Notes: generated by a model not told the origin, from the sequence alone. DNA of 64,000 bases from Modestobacter sp. VKM Ac-2985 (GCF_026967925.1 NZ_JAPVBI010000001.1:1019513-1083512); one strand, 5' to 3'; shown: positions 53,375 to 62,370, counted from the first letter of the stretch. Numbers and translations are program-made.

Positions 53375-53584
53375 GTGGTTCCCGTCTGTGCGTCGGCGGT
53401 GGCTGCTGCACAGTAGGGCGGCCGCACGGCAAGTGGAACAACCTCGTCCGGATGGCGGGCGCAGGCACCCGATGAGGTGAACGCCCGCGCCGCTGCCCTG
53501 CTCGCTCCGGCGTCCCTCGTACGGACGTGACAGAGGAGGTCCACGCCAGGGCCACGATGGAGGGCGGATCGCGAGCCGCGGTGC

Positions 53585-53613
53585 TGCCGGCGGCCCCTCT
53601 AGAGCCGCCGGCA
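53585..53613. terminator. Terminator of SDR gene
   Basis: A perfect 10-bp stem (53585-53594 with 53604-53613) and 9-nt loop, 14 nt after the SDR stop on the minus strand. The rest of the 250-bp gap to the Ltp gene holds its promoter. Confidence 0.6.
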
Positions 53614-53627
53614 TCAGCCCGCGGACG

Positions 53628-54323
53628 TCACCAGGCGACGGGACCGTGCCGGTCGGTGAAGGTGCCCGTCGGGCCGTCGGCGCCGATCGACGCCATCGCG
53701 ACGATCGCGTCCGTGCCCTCGGTGACGGTCTGCGGGCCGGCATGGCCGTTGAAGTCGGTGGCCGTGTAGCCCGGGTCCACCGTGTTGATCCGCAGATCCG
53801 GGAGGAACTGGGCGTAGACGGAGGTGAGCATGTTGACCGCCGCCTTGCTGGCCGAGTACCCCAGCGAGGGGAGGGAGTGCTCGATCCGGGACTCGTCGGC
53901 GCGCACGGCGAACGAGCCGAGCCCGCTGGTCACGTTCACGATGACCGGCGCCGCCGACTCCCGCAGCAGCGGCAGGAAGGCGTGCGTCGTCCGGACGATC
54001 CCCACCGCGTTGGTGTCCAGCACCGCCGTCAGGTCGGCGGCGGTGTACTCGTCGACCGCACCGATCGGCCCGGAGATGCCGGCGTTGTTGACCAGCACGT
54101 CCAGCCCGCCGAAGCGCTCGCGCACCTCGGCCGCCGCGGACGCCACCGACTCGTCGGAGCTCACGTCGAGGCGCACCCACTCCACACCCAGCTCCCCGGC
54201 CGCGCGCTGCCCGCGCTCGGCGTCGCGGGCGCCGATGACCACCCGGTGCCCGAGCTCCGTCAGCCGCCGGGCCGCCTCGAAGCCGAGGCTCTTGTTGCCG
54301 CCAGTGATCAATGTCGTCGTCAT
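53628..54323 (-). CDS. Short-chain dehydrogenase/reductase
   Basis: A 231-aa classical SDR: TTTLITGGNKSLGFEAARRL (TGxxxGxG), DVLVNNAGISGPIG (NNAG), NVTSGLGSF (Ser) and YSASKAAVNML (YxxxK), with the C-terminal INTVDPGYTATDFNGHAG. Start ATG 54323 is upstream of the divergent XRE gene. It is NADP(H)-type by the Asn-Lys-Ser of GGNKSLG. Substrate unknown; the divergent regulator probably controls it. Confidence 0.93.
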   Translation of the reverse strand: MTTTLITGGNKSLGFEAARRLTELGHRVVIGARDAERGQRAAGELGVEWVRLDVSSDESVASAAAEVRERFGGLDVLVNNAGISGPIGAVDEYTAADLTAVLDTNAVGIVRTTHAFLPLLRESAAPVIVNVTSGLGSFAVRADESRIEHSLPSLGYSASKAAVNMLTSVYAQFLPDLRINTVDPGYTATDFNGHAGPQTVTEGTDAIVAMASIGADGPTGTFTDRHGPVAW

Positions 54324-54424
54324 GCCACCGACCGTGCGCCCCTCCGGGCGACGTCGGATGGTCCCGCTCGACCGTATGACCGGCAGTACCACCCAGCGCG
54401 TCCGCGGGGGACCACGATGGGCAC

Positions 54425-55261
54425 ATGACCGATCGAGGAGACGTCGCGGTGCTGCTCCGCGCGTGGCGGGAACGCCTGCAGCCGGCCGCCGTCGGGTTCC
54501 CCACCGGCCAGCGCCGCACCACGGGCCTGCGCCGGGAGGAAGTGGCCCTGCTGGCCGGGGTCTCGGTCGACTACCTGGTCCGGCTGGAGCAGGGGCGGGC
54601 AGCGCGTCCCTCGGCGCAGGTCGTCGCCTCGCTGGCCCGGGTGCTGCAGCTCTCCGACCTCGAACGCGACCAGCTCCACCTCGCCGCCGGCCTGCCGGCC
54701 CCGCTGCCCAGCGCCGTCCCCACGCACATCCCGGCCAGCGTGCAGCGGCTGCTGGCCCGGCTCCCGGACGTCGCCATCGGGGTCTGGACGGCGCACTGGA
54801 CACTGCTCACCGCCAACGCGGCCTGGCGGTCGCTCCTGGGTGAGATGGACCCCGGGCTGAACCTGCTCGTCGCCGAGTTCGCCGGCACCGCACCACAGGT
54901 GGTGTGGAGCGACGGCGACCACGAACGCCACGAGCGCGCCCTCGTCTCCGACCTGCGGACCGCGCTGATCCGCTACCCGGACGACCCCTCCGCGCGGGCC
55001 GTGCTCGCCCAGCTGCTGGCCGACGACCGCTTCGCCCGGCTGTGGGCCGAGGGCACCGTCACCGAGCACCGCGTCCACGCCAAGACGTTCCGGCACCCGC
55101 TCGTCGGCGAGGTGACGCTGGACTGCGACGTGTTCACCGTGACCGGCACCGACCTGCGCATCGTCACCTACACGGCCGAGCCGGAGACCGAGGACGCCTC
55201 CCGGTTCGACCTGATCCGCACGCTGGGCGCTGCCGAGGTCAGCTCCGGTCGGTCAGGCTGA
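54425..55261 (+). CDS. XRE regulator with MmyB-like ligand-binding domain
   Basis: A 278-aa regulator. The HTH is GFPTGQRRTTGLRREEVALLAGVSVDYLVRLEQGRAARPSAQVVASLARVL; the C-terminus is the MmyB/PAS-like ligand domain (WTAHWTLLTANAAWRSLLGEMDPGLNLL to VFTVTGTDLRIVTYTAEPETED). These regulators often control a divergent SDR gene, the arrangement here (101 bp apart). Its last 23 bp overlap the converging HATPase gene. Confidence 0.93.
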   Translation: MTDRGDVAVLLRAWRERLQPAAVGFPTGQRRTTGLRREEVALLAGVSVDYLVRLEQGRAARPSAQVVASLARVLQLSDLERDQLHLAAGLPAPLPSAVPTHIPASVQRLLARLPDVAIGVWTAHWTLLTANAAWRSLLGEMDPGLNLLVAEFAGTAPQVVWSDGDHERHERALVSDLRTALIRYPDDPSARAVLAQLLADDRFARLWAEGTVTEHRVHAKTFRHPLVGEVTLDCDVFTVTGTDLRIVTYTAEPETEDASRFDLIRTLGAAEVSSGRSG

Positions 55262-55688
55262 CGAAGCCCCACACGTGCTTGCGGCCGTCCTCGGGCGCCC
55301 ACCCGTGGGAGGCGCAGAGCCGAGCGATGAGGTGCAGGCCCAGCCCGCCGAAGGCAGGGTCCCGGTCCACCGCCGGCACGGGCTGGTCCTGCGGGTCGGC
55401 GTCGGTGACGTCGATCAACCAGCCGGTCCGCGCGCCGGTGACGGTCGTCCGCACCGGCGGGAGGCCGTGTCGGACGCCGTTGGACGTCAGCTCCTCGAAG
55501 GCGAGCAGCAACCGCTCGACCGCCGACACGTCGGCGTCCCCGGCCCCGCGGCCGGCCGGGAGCGCCTCGTCCCGCAGTCGCCGGCGGTACCGGGTGAGGT
55601 CGGCGGGGTGACGGAGTTCCCAGTGCCACGACGCCCACACCTGCGTCGGGCGCGGTGGTGCGAGCAGCGGCCAGCCGGGGCGGCTCAC
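55239..55688 (-). CDS. RsbW-like serine-kinase ATPase domain protein
   Basis: A 149-aa protein with an HATPase_c domain: LLLAFEELTSNGVRHGLPPVR (N-box), DADPQDQPVPAVDRDP and GGLGLHLIARLC (G-box). It starts at a GTG whose first bases overlap the SpoIIE-type phosphatase stop (GTGA). Such ATPases are the kinase half of partner-switching modules; here it would counter the phosphatase before it. No antagonist or sigma gene is adjacent. Confidence 0.88.
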   Translation of the reverse strand: MSRPGWPLLAPPRPTQVWASWHWELRHPADLTRYRRRLRDEALPAGRGAGDADVSAVERLLLAFEELTSNGVRHGLPPVRTTVTGARTGWLIDVTDADPQDQPVPAVDRDPAFGGLGLHLIARLCASHGWAPEDGRKHVWGFVSLTDRS

Positions 55689-57868
55689 TCGTCCTCCTCC
55701 AGGGACGCGGGCACGACGGTGGGACCGGCGTCGGCCGGGCGGGGGCGGTCCTGGCGGTGCAGCCGGACGGCGACCAGGGCGACGTCGTCGTCGGGGCGAC
55801 CGTGCACCATCTGGTCCAGCACCCCGTCGCAGAGCTCGTCCAGCGGGGCACCGGCCAGGCCGGCGACGGCGTCGACGAGCCGCTCCAGCCCGTCGTCGAG
55901 CGTGGCGTCGCGGCGCTCGATCAGCCCGTCGGTGTAGAGCAGCACGCTGGAGCCCCGCTCCAGGGTGAGCACCCGTTCCCGCCGCTGGGCGCCCGGGTCG
56001 ACGCCCAGCAGGAGGTCGGCGCGACCGTCGTCCAGGACCGTGATCTCGCCGTCCGGGCTGATGACGAGCGGTGGCGGGTGCCCGGCGTTGGCCCACACCA
56101 GCCGGGTCACGCCCTGCTCCACCTCCTCCGGGGTCTGCTCGAACCGGGCGACCGCGGCGGTGGCGATGGTGCGCACCATCAGGGTCTCCATCGACTCGTC
56201 GAGGCCGCGCAGCACCTCGACCGGCCGGGCGTCGCTGTAGGCGGCGATCCCGCGCAGCAGTCCGCGCAGCTGGCCCATGGCGGCCGCCGCAGCCGTGTCG
56301 TGCCCGGCAACGTCGCCGATGACCAGCATGGTGGTGCCGCCGGGCTGCATGAACGCGTCGTACCAGTCGCCGCCCACCTGCGCTGCCTCGGCGGCGGGCA
56401 GGTACCGCACCACGATCTGTGCGTGGTCGGGCTCGGGGGGATCGGTGAGCAGGCTGCGCTGGAGGCTCTCGGCGATCGTGGCCTGCGCGTTCGCCAGCCG
56501 GGCGTTGTCCAGCGCCAGGCCGATCCGGTCGGCGACGTCCTGGGCGGTCGAGCGCCAGTCCCGGGCCAGCGGGCGGGACGCCGAGCAGAGCAGGGTCAAC
56601 GCGCCGAAGACCTTGCCGCGACCGCGCAGCGGCAGCTTCACCGCCCGGGAGTCGCCCAGCAGGTCGAGCTGGCGGCGCGCCTCCCCGGCGGGCAGCAGGC
56701 TCGCCAGCTCGGCGGTCGACAGCGTCTCCGGCCGGCCGGTCTCCAGCACCCGGGTCAGCGGTGAGTGCGGCAGCGTCTCGGCGCGGGCCGAGACGTAGCG
56801 GTCGAGCACCGGGCGCAGCGCCGGGTCGGCGTGCGCCCAGCCGACGTCCCGGGGGCGGCCGTTGCCGTCGACCACGGTGACGATGCAGGCGTCGGCCAGC
56901 CCCGGCACCAGCGTGCTCGGCAGCCCGGCGACGGCGGCGGGCACGTCCACGGCCTCGGCCAGGTCGGCGTTGACCCCGGCCAGCAGGGCGAGCCGGACCG
57001 CGGATCCCTGGGCCTCGGCCTCCGAGCGCTTCCGGTCGGTGACGTCGGAGAAGTAGAGCGACACCCCGTCGGCGGTGGGCCAGCAGAGCACGTCGTACCA
57101 GCCGGCCAGCGGCGGCGGGTACCAGGAGGTGAGCGACTGCGGCTCCCTCGTCTCGACGGCCGTGCGGTAGGCGGCCTCGTACTCGGTGCCCACCGTGTCG
57201 GGGAAGACCTCCCAGATCGTGCGGCCCAGCAGCTCGTCCCGGGAGTGGCCGGTCAGGGCCTCGGCGGCCGGGTTGAGCAGGGTGAACCGCCACTCGGTGT
57301 CCAGGGAGACGAAGCCCGACGGCATCGCCTCGACCGTGCGCGAGGTGCGCCGCTCGACCTCCCGCGCGGCCTCGACCTCCCTGGTGCGTGCGGTGAGCTC
57401 CGCCTGCAGTCGCTGCAGCTGCGCCAGCAGGTCCTCCTGCTGGTCGGCGTCGGACTGCGCCGACTCCCGCTCGCGCACGTAGTCGGTCAGGTCGTCGACC
57501 CGCTGCAGGAACATCGCCAGCTCGCCGTCCTCGTCGAGGACCGGGATCGCGATGATCGCCCACCAGCGGTCCTCGACCAGCCCGGTGTCCGGGTTGACGA
57601 CGGGGTAGCGCTCGATCGGCAGGGCGTCCGACCGGCCGGTGGCGCGGGCGCGCTCGAACGACCGGGCGATGTAGGGGACCCCCTCGGGGTCCAGTGCGTC
57701 GGGCGCCGGCGGGAACGCGTCGAACAACGGCCGGCCGATGATCTGCTCCGGCACGACACCGACCGCCCGCAGGTAGGCCGGGTTCGCGTAGTGCATGACC
57801 AGGTCGGGGGAGAGCACCAGGTGGGCTGAGGGCAGCGCGGCGAACAGCTGCTCGAAGTCAGGAACCAA
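55685..57868 (-). CDS. PAS-PAS-GAF SpoIIE-type PP2C phosphatase
   Basis: A 727-aa cytoplasmic protein from TTG 57868 with GAGAGAAGG upstream. Two PAS domains (about 5-115 and 170-285), a coiled-coil linker (QQEDLLAQLQRLQAELTARTREVEAAREVE), a GAF domain (about 305-470) and a SpoIIE PP2C domain (about 490-705: VGGDWYDAF, VIGDVAGHD, GRPDDDVALVAVRL metal Asp residues). It dephosphorylates an anti-anti-sigma-type protein when its sensors respond. It is coupled by a 4-bp overlap to the RsbW-like gene. Confidence 0.93.
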   Translation of the reverse strand: MVPDFEQLFAALPSAHLVLSPDLVMHYANPAYLRAVGVVPEQIIGRPLFDAFPPAPDALDPEGVPYIARSFERARATGRSDALPIERYPVVNPDTGLVEDRWWAIIAIPVLDEDGELAMFLQRVDDLTDYVRERESAQSDADQQEDLLAQLQRLQAELTARTREVEAAREVERRTSRTVEAMPSGFVSLDTEWRFTLLNPAAEALTGHSRDELLGRTIWEVFPDTVGTEYEAAYRTAVETREPQSLTSWYPPPLAGWYDVLCWPTADGVSLYFSDVTDRKRSEAEAQGSAVRLALLAGVNADLAEAVDVPAAVAGLPSTLVPGLADACIVTVVDGNGRPRDVGWAHADPALRPVLDRYVSARAETLPHSPLTRVLETGRPETLSTAELASLLPAGEARRQLDLLGDSRAVKLPLRGRGKVFGALTLLCSASRPLARDWRSTAQDVADRIGLALDNARLANAQATIAESLQRSLLTDPPEPDHAQIVVRYLPAAEAAQVGGDWYDAFMQPGGTTMLVIGDVAGHDTAAAAAMGQLRGLLRGIAAYSDARPVEVLRGLDESMETLMVRTIATAAVARFEQTPEEVEQGVTRLVWANAGHPPPLVISPDGEITVLDDGRADLLLGVDPGAQRRERVLTLERGSSVLLYTDGLIERRDATLDDGLERLVDAVAGLAGAPLDELCDGVLDQMVHGRPDDDVALVAVRLHRQDRPRPADAGPTVVPASLEEDE

Positions 57869-57980
57869 GACCTTCTCTCTCGTCCGCCCCGGTGCCCGTC
57901 GAGCCCGAGACCGTCGAGTCTCCCAGAGTCCGCCGGTACGGCTCGGTGGACCGGGTGAGGAGGGGTGGCAACCTGGCGGG

Positions 57981-59084
57981 ATGACACAGCCCGGTCGGCA
58001 GGTCGCCGTCGTCGGCGGGGGAGTGCTCGGCGTCTCGGCCGCAGCCCAGCTGGCCGCCCGGGGTGCGCGGGTCACGCTGCTGACCGAGGGCGAGCTCGCC
58101 GGCGGCGCGTCGGGACGGTCGCTGTCCTGGCTGAACTCCGCCGGTGACTTCCCGGCCGAGTACCACCGGCTCCGCGTGCTCGGCCTCGAGCGGTACCGGG
58201 CCTTCGCCGCCCGCCCCGACTCGACCGCGCGCATCGTCGTCGACGGCGGCCTGCGCTGGGGTGGCGGCGTCCGCGCCTCCTTCGAGCACCAGCGTGCCAT
58301 CGGCTACCCGGCCGAGTGGCTGGGTCGCGCCGACGTGGCCGAGCGCGTGCCCGGGGTGGCCGTCGACGCGGTCCCGGACGACGGGGCGCTGTTCAACCCG
58401 GACGAGGGCTGGGTCGACCTGCCGTCGCTGATCGGTCAGCTGGTGCGGGACCTGCAGGCCGCCGGGGGAGCGGTGCGCACCGCGGTCGGCCGGTGCGACG
58501 TCGTCGTGGCGGGCGGCCGGGTCACCGGCGTCCGGACCGGGACCGGCGACGTCCTCGCCGCCGACGCGGTGGTGCTGGCCACCGGAGCCGACGTCCCGCG
58601 GGCCCTCGCCGCTCTCGGCGTGCCCGTCCCGGACGCCACCTCCAACGCGCTGCTGCTCCGCACCCCGCCGTTCGCGCACCGGCTCCGCGCCGTGCTGAAC
58701 ACCCCGCGGGTGGCCCTGCGCCCGGCGCCCGGCGGCGGGATCGTCCTGGACGCCGGCTGGTCGGAGGAGCAGGTGGTCCGCCGGGACGACGGGACCTTCG
58801 ACGTCCCGGACGACACGGTGCAGGGCCTGCTGCACGAGGCCTCGCGGGTGCTGGCCGGTCACCCGGTGCTGACGTGCGTGTCCCGCGGCGTCGGGCGCAA
58901 GCCGATCCCCGGCGACGGGCACCCGGTGCTCGGCGCCGCCCCGGGCATCGACGGCCTCACGGTCGCCTTCACCCACAGCGGCGCGACGCTGGGGCTCATC
59001 GCCGGGGAGCTGCTGGCCGGGGAGGTCCTGGACGGCGCACCGAGCCCCCTGTTGGCCGCTTTCCGGCCCGCCCGGTTCGGCTGA
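57981..59084 (+). CDS. FAD-dependent amine/amino-acid oxidase (DAO family)
   Basis: A 367-aa enzyme: QVAVVGGGVLGVSAAAQLAARGARVTLLTE is the FAD Rossmann start; GGASGRSLSWLNSAG follows; the end has GRKPIPGDGHPVLGAAPGIDGLTVAFTHSGATLGLIAGELLAGE, the DAO C-terminal FAD loop. It resembles glycine/sarcosine/D-amino-acid oxidases. Its neighbours (racemase, NCS1 permease, GntR) suggest it works on a product of hydantoin/allantoin-type or amino-acid substrates; it converges with the racemase. Confidence 0.9.
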   Translation: MTQPGRQVAVVGGGVLGVSAAAQLAARGARVTLLTEGELAGGASGRSLSWLNSAGDFPAEYHRLRVLGLERYRAFAARPDSTARIVVDGGLRWGGGVRASFEHQRAIGYPAEWLGRADVAERVPGVAVDAVPDDGALFNPDEGWVDLPSLIGQLVRDLQAAGGAVRTAVGRCDVVVAGGRVTGVRTGTGDVLAADAVVLATGADVPRALAALGVPVPDATSNALLLRTPPFAHRLRAVLNTPRVALRPAPGGGIVLDAGWSEEQVVRRDDGTFDVPDDTVQGLLHEASRVLAGHPVLTCVSRGVGRKPIPGDGHPVLGAAPGIDGLTVAFTHSGATLGLIAGELLAGEVLDGAPSPLLAAFRPARFG

Positions 59085-59096
59085 CCGCTCCGGGGG

Positions 59097-59846
59097 TCAG
59101 GGGACGGCGACGGGGTCCGGGACGCCGAACTCCGACAGCGCGCCGGTGTACCGCTTCGGCAGGGGAGCGGCGTACTCACCGCGCTTGCCGGTGCGCAGAT
59201 CCAGCCGCACCAGCCCCTCGACCGTCGCGACGGCCGCCGCCACCCCGTCGATCACCGGCACCCCGACCCGCCGGGTCAGCTCCGCGGCGAGGTCGGCCAT
59301 CCCCGCGCAGCCCAGCACGATCGCGTCGACGCCCTCGGTCGCCACGACGTCCGCGCACTCGGCGGCGATCCGCGAGCGCGCCGCCGGGTCGGTCTCCAGC
59401 GCCAGGACGGCGATCTCCACGGCCCGGATCGTGCGGCACTGCTCCCGCACCCCGTACCGGCCGGCGAGCTCCCAGGCCCGGCCGGTCGTCCGCCCCAGCG
59501 TCGTCACCACGCCGAAGGTGCGCCCCAGGTAGGTCGCCGTCCGCATGCCGGCCTCGGCGATGCCCACCACCGGCCCGGTCGCGACCTCCCGTGCGGCGTC
59601 CAGCCCCGGGTCGCCGAAGCAGGCGATCACGTGCCCGGCGGCGCCGGCCTCCTCGCCGACCGCGACCTGGGCGAGCAGCCCCGGCACGGCGAGCGCCTCG
59701 TCGTAGTGGCTCTCGATCGAGGCCGGCCCCATCTCCGGGTGCACCGCGACGACCGCGGTGCCCGGGCCGGCGGCGGCCCGGGCACTGCGCCCGATCAGGT
59801 CGGTCATCGACGCGGTGGTGTTCGGGTTGACGACCTGGATCAGCAA
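59097..59846 (-). CDS. Asp/Glu/hydantoin racemase
   Basis: A 249-aa enzyme with the racemase pattern: VVNPNTTASMTDLI, then ACFGDPGL (first catalytic Cys, about 77), GIAEAG, GVVTTL and VLGCAGMADLA (second Cys, about 182). It begins at TTG with GGGAGAAG upstream. Hydantoin racemases invert 5-substituted hydantoins or allantoin. It lies downstream of the NCS1 permease on the same strand; the gap of about 90 bp holds the repeat at 59892-59931. Confidence 0.9.
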   Translation of the reverse strand: MLIQVVNPNTTASMTDLIGRSARAAAGPGTAVVAVHPEMGPASIESHYDEALAVPGLLAQVAVGEEAGAAGHVIACFGDPGLDAAREVATGPVVGIAEAGMRTATYLGRTFGVVTTLGRTTGRAWELAGRYGVREQCRTIRAVEIAVLALETDPAARSRIAAECADVVATEGVDAIVLGCAGMADLAAELTRRVGVPVIDGVAAAVATVEGLVRLDLRTGKRGEYAAPLPKRYTGALSEFGVPDPVAVP

Positions 59847-59891
59847 GATCTTCTCCCGTTCAGCTGGTCGGTCGGCCCCCTCTCAGGGGCC

Positions 59892-59931
59892 CGCCCCGAG
59901 CTTGCGAGGGGTGGGGGGAGAGGGGGTCCTT
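59892..59931. repeat. Dispersed intergenic repeat, copy 2
   Basis: CCCCGAGCTTGCGAGGGG then a G-run and TCCTT, matching copy 1 at 4683-4728. It starts right at the end of the NCS1 permease gene (stop at 59934), on the side where termination is expected. Confidence 0.5.
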
Positions 59932-59933
59932 GG

Positions 59934-61478
59934 TCAGACCCGGGTGCCGTCGGAGATGCCGGCCTCGGCGGGGTCGAGCTGCGGGATCATCGGCCGCACC
60001 CGCTCCATCCCGGCGAAGAGCACGAAGCTGAGCCCGCAGCCGATGAACCAGCCGTAGTCGCCCACCGAGGTGAACAGCGTCAGCAGGATCGTCGGCACCC
60101 CGGCCCCCAGCACGGCGAGGACGGCGTTCGGGTTGTAGCCGCCGCGGAACCAGTACCGGCCGGTCGGGGACATCGAGTACATGTCGTCGACCGCGACCAG
60201 CTGCTTGCTGGCCAGGTAGTAGCCGGCGATCAGGATGCCGAACAGCGGGCCGATCAGGCTGCCCAGGATGCCGAGGCTGAACCGGATGCCCTCGGCGCTG
60301 TCGTACCAGTTCCACGGGGTGAGGAACACCGAGCCGACGGCGGCGATCATCCCGCCGGCCCGCCAGCTGATCTTCTGCGGCGCCACGTTGGAGAAGTCGA
60401 ACGCCGGGGCGATGAAGTTGGCGACGATGTTGATGCCGACCGTCGCGACGACGAAGGTCAGCCCGCCCAGCAGGATCGCGAACGTGGAGTCGATCGCCTC
60501 CACGGTGGCGATCGGGTCGGTGATCAGCTCACCGAACACCGGCACGGTCGCCGAGGCGCACACCACGGTCAGCAGGGAGAAGAACAGGAAGTTCAGCGGC
60601 AGGCCCAGCAGGTTCCCGCGCTTCACCGCCTCGAAGCTCTTGCCGTACCGGGCGAAGTCGCCGAAGTTGAGCATCGGGCCGGAGAAGTAGGAGACCACCA
60701 GCGCGATCGCGCCGAGCATCGTGGAGATCGTCGCCCAGCCGCTCAGCGTCGGGCCGGTGTTCAGGGACAGGTCGATGTTCGACCAGCCGGCCTCCGAGAC
60801 CAGGTACACCGCCAGGACGATCATGACGACGTAGACGGCCGGGCCGGCGAAGTCGATGAACTTCCGGATCGTCTCCATGCCCCGCCAGAACAGCGCCGCC
60901 TGGGCCACCCAGAGCACCGCGAAGGAGATCCAGCCCAGCGCCTCCAGGCCCAGGAAGGACGGCGTCAGCAGCGCCTCGGCGCCCGGGACGAACTTCAGCC
61001 AGATGATGTTCAGGCTGCTCGCGGCCAGGAACGTCTGCACGCCGTACCAGGCGACCGCGATCAGGCCGCGGATGATCGCCGGGATGTTGGCGCCCTTGAC
61101 GCCGAAGACGGCGCGGTTGATCACCGGGTAGGGCACGCCGGTCTTCTGACTGGGCTTGGCCACCAGGTTCACGAACACCTGCACGATCACGATCCCGACG
61201 ACCAGGGCGATGAGCACCTGCCAGGCCGCGATGCCCAGGGCGAAGAGGCTGCCCGCGGTCACGTACCCGCCGACGCTGTGCACGTCGGACATCCAGAACG
61301 CGAAGATGTTGTAGGAGCCCCAGCGCTGCTGGCGCAGTGGCGCGAGGTCCTCGTTGGTGAGCCGGGGGTCGTAGTCGGCGCCGATCAGCGCGCCGCCGGG
61401 AGCGGCGGCCGAGGGCGCCGTCCCGGTCAGGGGGACGTCGGTCGCGACCGCGACCGGCTCGGGGGACGTGATGGCCAT
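59934..61478 (-). CDS. NCS1 nucleobase:cation symporter (hydantoin/allantoin type)
   Basis: A 514-aa protein with 12 helices: NEDLAPLRQQRWGSYNIFAFWMSDVHSVGGYVTAGSLFALGI is the NCS1 start, followed by PYPVINRAVFGVKGANIPAIIRGLIAVAWYGVQ and PAFDFSNVAPQKISWRAGGMIAA. ATG 61478 follows AGGAG. Sodium- or proton-coupled uptake of allantoin, hydantoin or a nucleobase is expected. It is between the GntR gene (upstream) and the racemase. Confidence 0.94.
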   Translation of the reverse strand: MAITSPEPVAVATDVPLTGTAPSAAAPGGALIGADYDPRLTNEDLAPLRQQRWGSYNIFAFWMSDVHSVGGYVTAGSLFALGIAAWQVLIALVVGIVIVQVFVNLVAKPSQKTGVPYPVINRAVFGVKGANIPAIIRGLIAVAWYGVQTFLAASSLNIIWLKFVPGAEALLTPSFLGLEALGWISFAVLWVAQAALFWRGMETIRKFIDFAGPAVYVVMIVLAVYLVSEAGWSNIDLSLNTGPTLSGWATISTMLGAIALVVSYFSGPMLNFGDFARYGKSFEAVKRGNLLGLPLNFLFFSLLTVVCASATVPVFGELITDPIATVEAIDSTFAILLGGLTFVVATVGINIVANFIAPAFDFSNVAPQKISWRAGGMIAAVGSVFLTPWNWYDSAEGIRFSLGILGSLIGPLFGILIAGYYLASKQLVAVDDMYSMSPTGRYWFRGGYNPNAVLAVLGAGVPTILLTLFTSVGDYGWFIGCGLSFVLFAGMERVRPMIPQLDPAEAGISDGTRV

Positions 61479-61583
61479 GGGGGGCTCCTGCGGGTCGTCG
61501 GCTGGTGCCGGCAGCGGCGGGTCGCGAGCTCGTCGGTGTCCCGGGGGCGGCGGGGGAGCTGCGGTCCGGGAGCGACGGCGCGA

Positions 61584-61589
61584 ACGCTA
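61584..61589 (-). promoter_or_regulatory. TAGCGT -10 element of NCS1 operon
   Basis: Reads TAGCGT on the minus strand, about 105 nt upstream of the permease start, just downstream of the inverted repeat at 61608-61631. Confidence 0.35.
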
Positions 61590-61607
61590 GGGAGCAGGTG
61601 TTGCCCC

Positions 61608-61631
61608 CGGATGTCCGCGCGGGTATATCCG
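61608..61631. promoter_or_regulatory. Candidate GntR operator
   Basis: CGGATGT and ATATCCG, 7-bp arms with one G-T wobble, are separated by 10 nt and include the AT-rich GGTATATCC. It lies between the GntR stop and the NCS1 promoter element. Confidence 0.4.
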
Positions 61632-61637
61632 CCAGGC

Positions 61638-62330
61638 TCAGCCCTCGGCGGGGATGCCGGCGACGATCTCCTGCAGCCGGGCGTAGTGGCCGCCGGTCAC
61701 CTGGGTCAGGGCCGCGGCGTCGCCGGCGGCGAACGCGTCGAGCATCGCGACGTGGTCGGCGGCCAGCGCCGCGGTCGCGGCAGCGGAGGCGTGCGACATG
61801 GGCCGCCCGGGCTCGGTGACGTTCCAGGCCCGCTCGAACATCTGCAGCAGGCGGTGCATCTGGCACGGCGCGATCAGCGCCAGGTGGAAGCGCCGGCTCC
61901 AGCGGTGGTGGTCGGCGGCGCCACCGGCGGCGGTCGCCGCCTCGAGCTCCCGCAGCGCCGCCGCGGCGACGGCGACGTCCTGCGGCGTCGCCAGCGGGAC
62001 CGCGGCGGCCTGTGCCGCGGCCTCCAGCGAGGCCCGGACGACGTAGAGCTCGGCGAGCTCGGCCCGGCTCAGCCGCGCGACGACGTAGGCACCCCGCACC
62101 TCGTGCTCGACCAGCCCCTCGGCCACCAGCGTCTTGAGCGCCTCGCGCACCGGGATCCGGCTGAGGGAGAACCGGGCGGCGACGTCGTCCACCGGGATCG
62201 GCGCGCCGGGCCGGACCAGCCCGGCCAGGATGGCCGTGCGCAGCTCCTCCAGCACGAGCGCCTGGGACGGGGTGTCGCGGGCGCTGGCCAGCGCAGCGAC
62301 CCAGGGCGCGGGCGGGCGCTGTCGCGACAT
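61638..62330 (-). CDS. GntR-family regulator (FadR/FCD type)
   Basis: A 230-aa regulator. The HTH is LEELRTAILAGLVRPGAPIPVDDVAARFSLSRIPVREALKTLVAEGLVEHEVRGAYVV; the FCD domain is helical, with RASLEAAAQAAA and HHRWSRRFHLALI, RLLQMFERAW and DHVAMLDAFAAGD (metal His pattern). ATG 62330 has GGGAGGGAGG upstream. It should control the NCS1 permease and racemase and sense their substrate. Confidence 0.93.
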   Translation of the reverse strand: MSRQRPPAPWVAALASARDTPSQALVLEELRTAILAGLVRPGAPIPVDDVAARFSLSRIPVREALKTLVAEGLVEHEVRGAYVVARLSRAELAELYVVRASLEAAAQAAAVPLATPQDVAVAAAALRELEAATAAGGAADHHRWSRRFHLALIAPCQMHRLLQMFERAWNVTEPGRPMSHASAAATAALAADHVAMLDAFAAGDAAALTQVTGGHYARLQEIVAGIPAEG

Positions 62331-62364
62331 CCCACCGCCTCCCTCCCGCCGACCGGAGGCCGGG

Positions 62365-62370
62365 ACGCTA
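62365..62370 (-). promoter_or_regulatory. TAGCGT -10 element of gntR-type gene
   Basis: TAGCGT on the minus strand, 34 nt upstream of ATG 62330, in the divergent gap. Confidence 0.35.
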
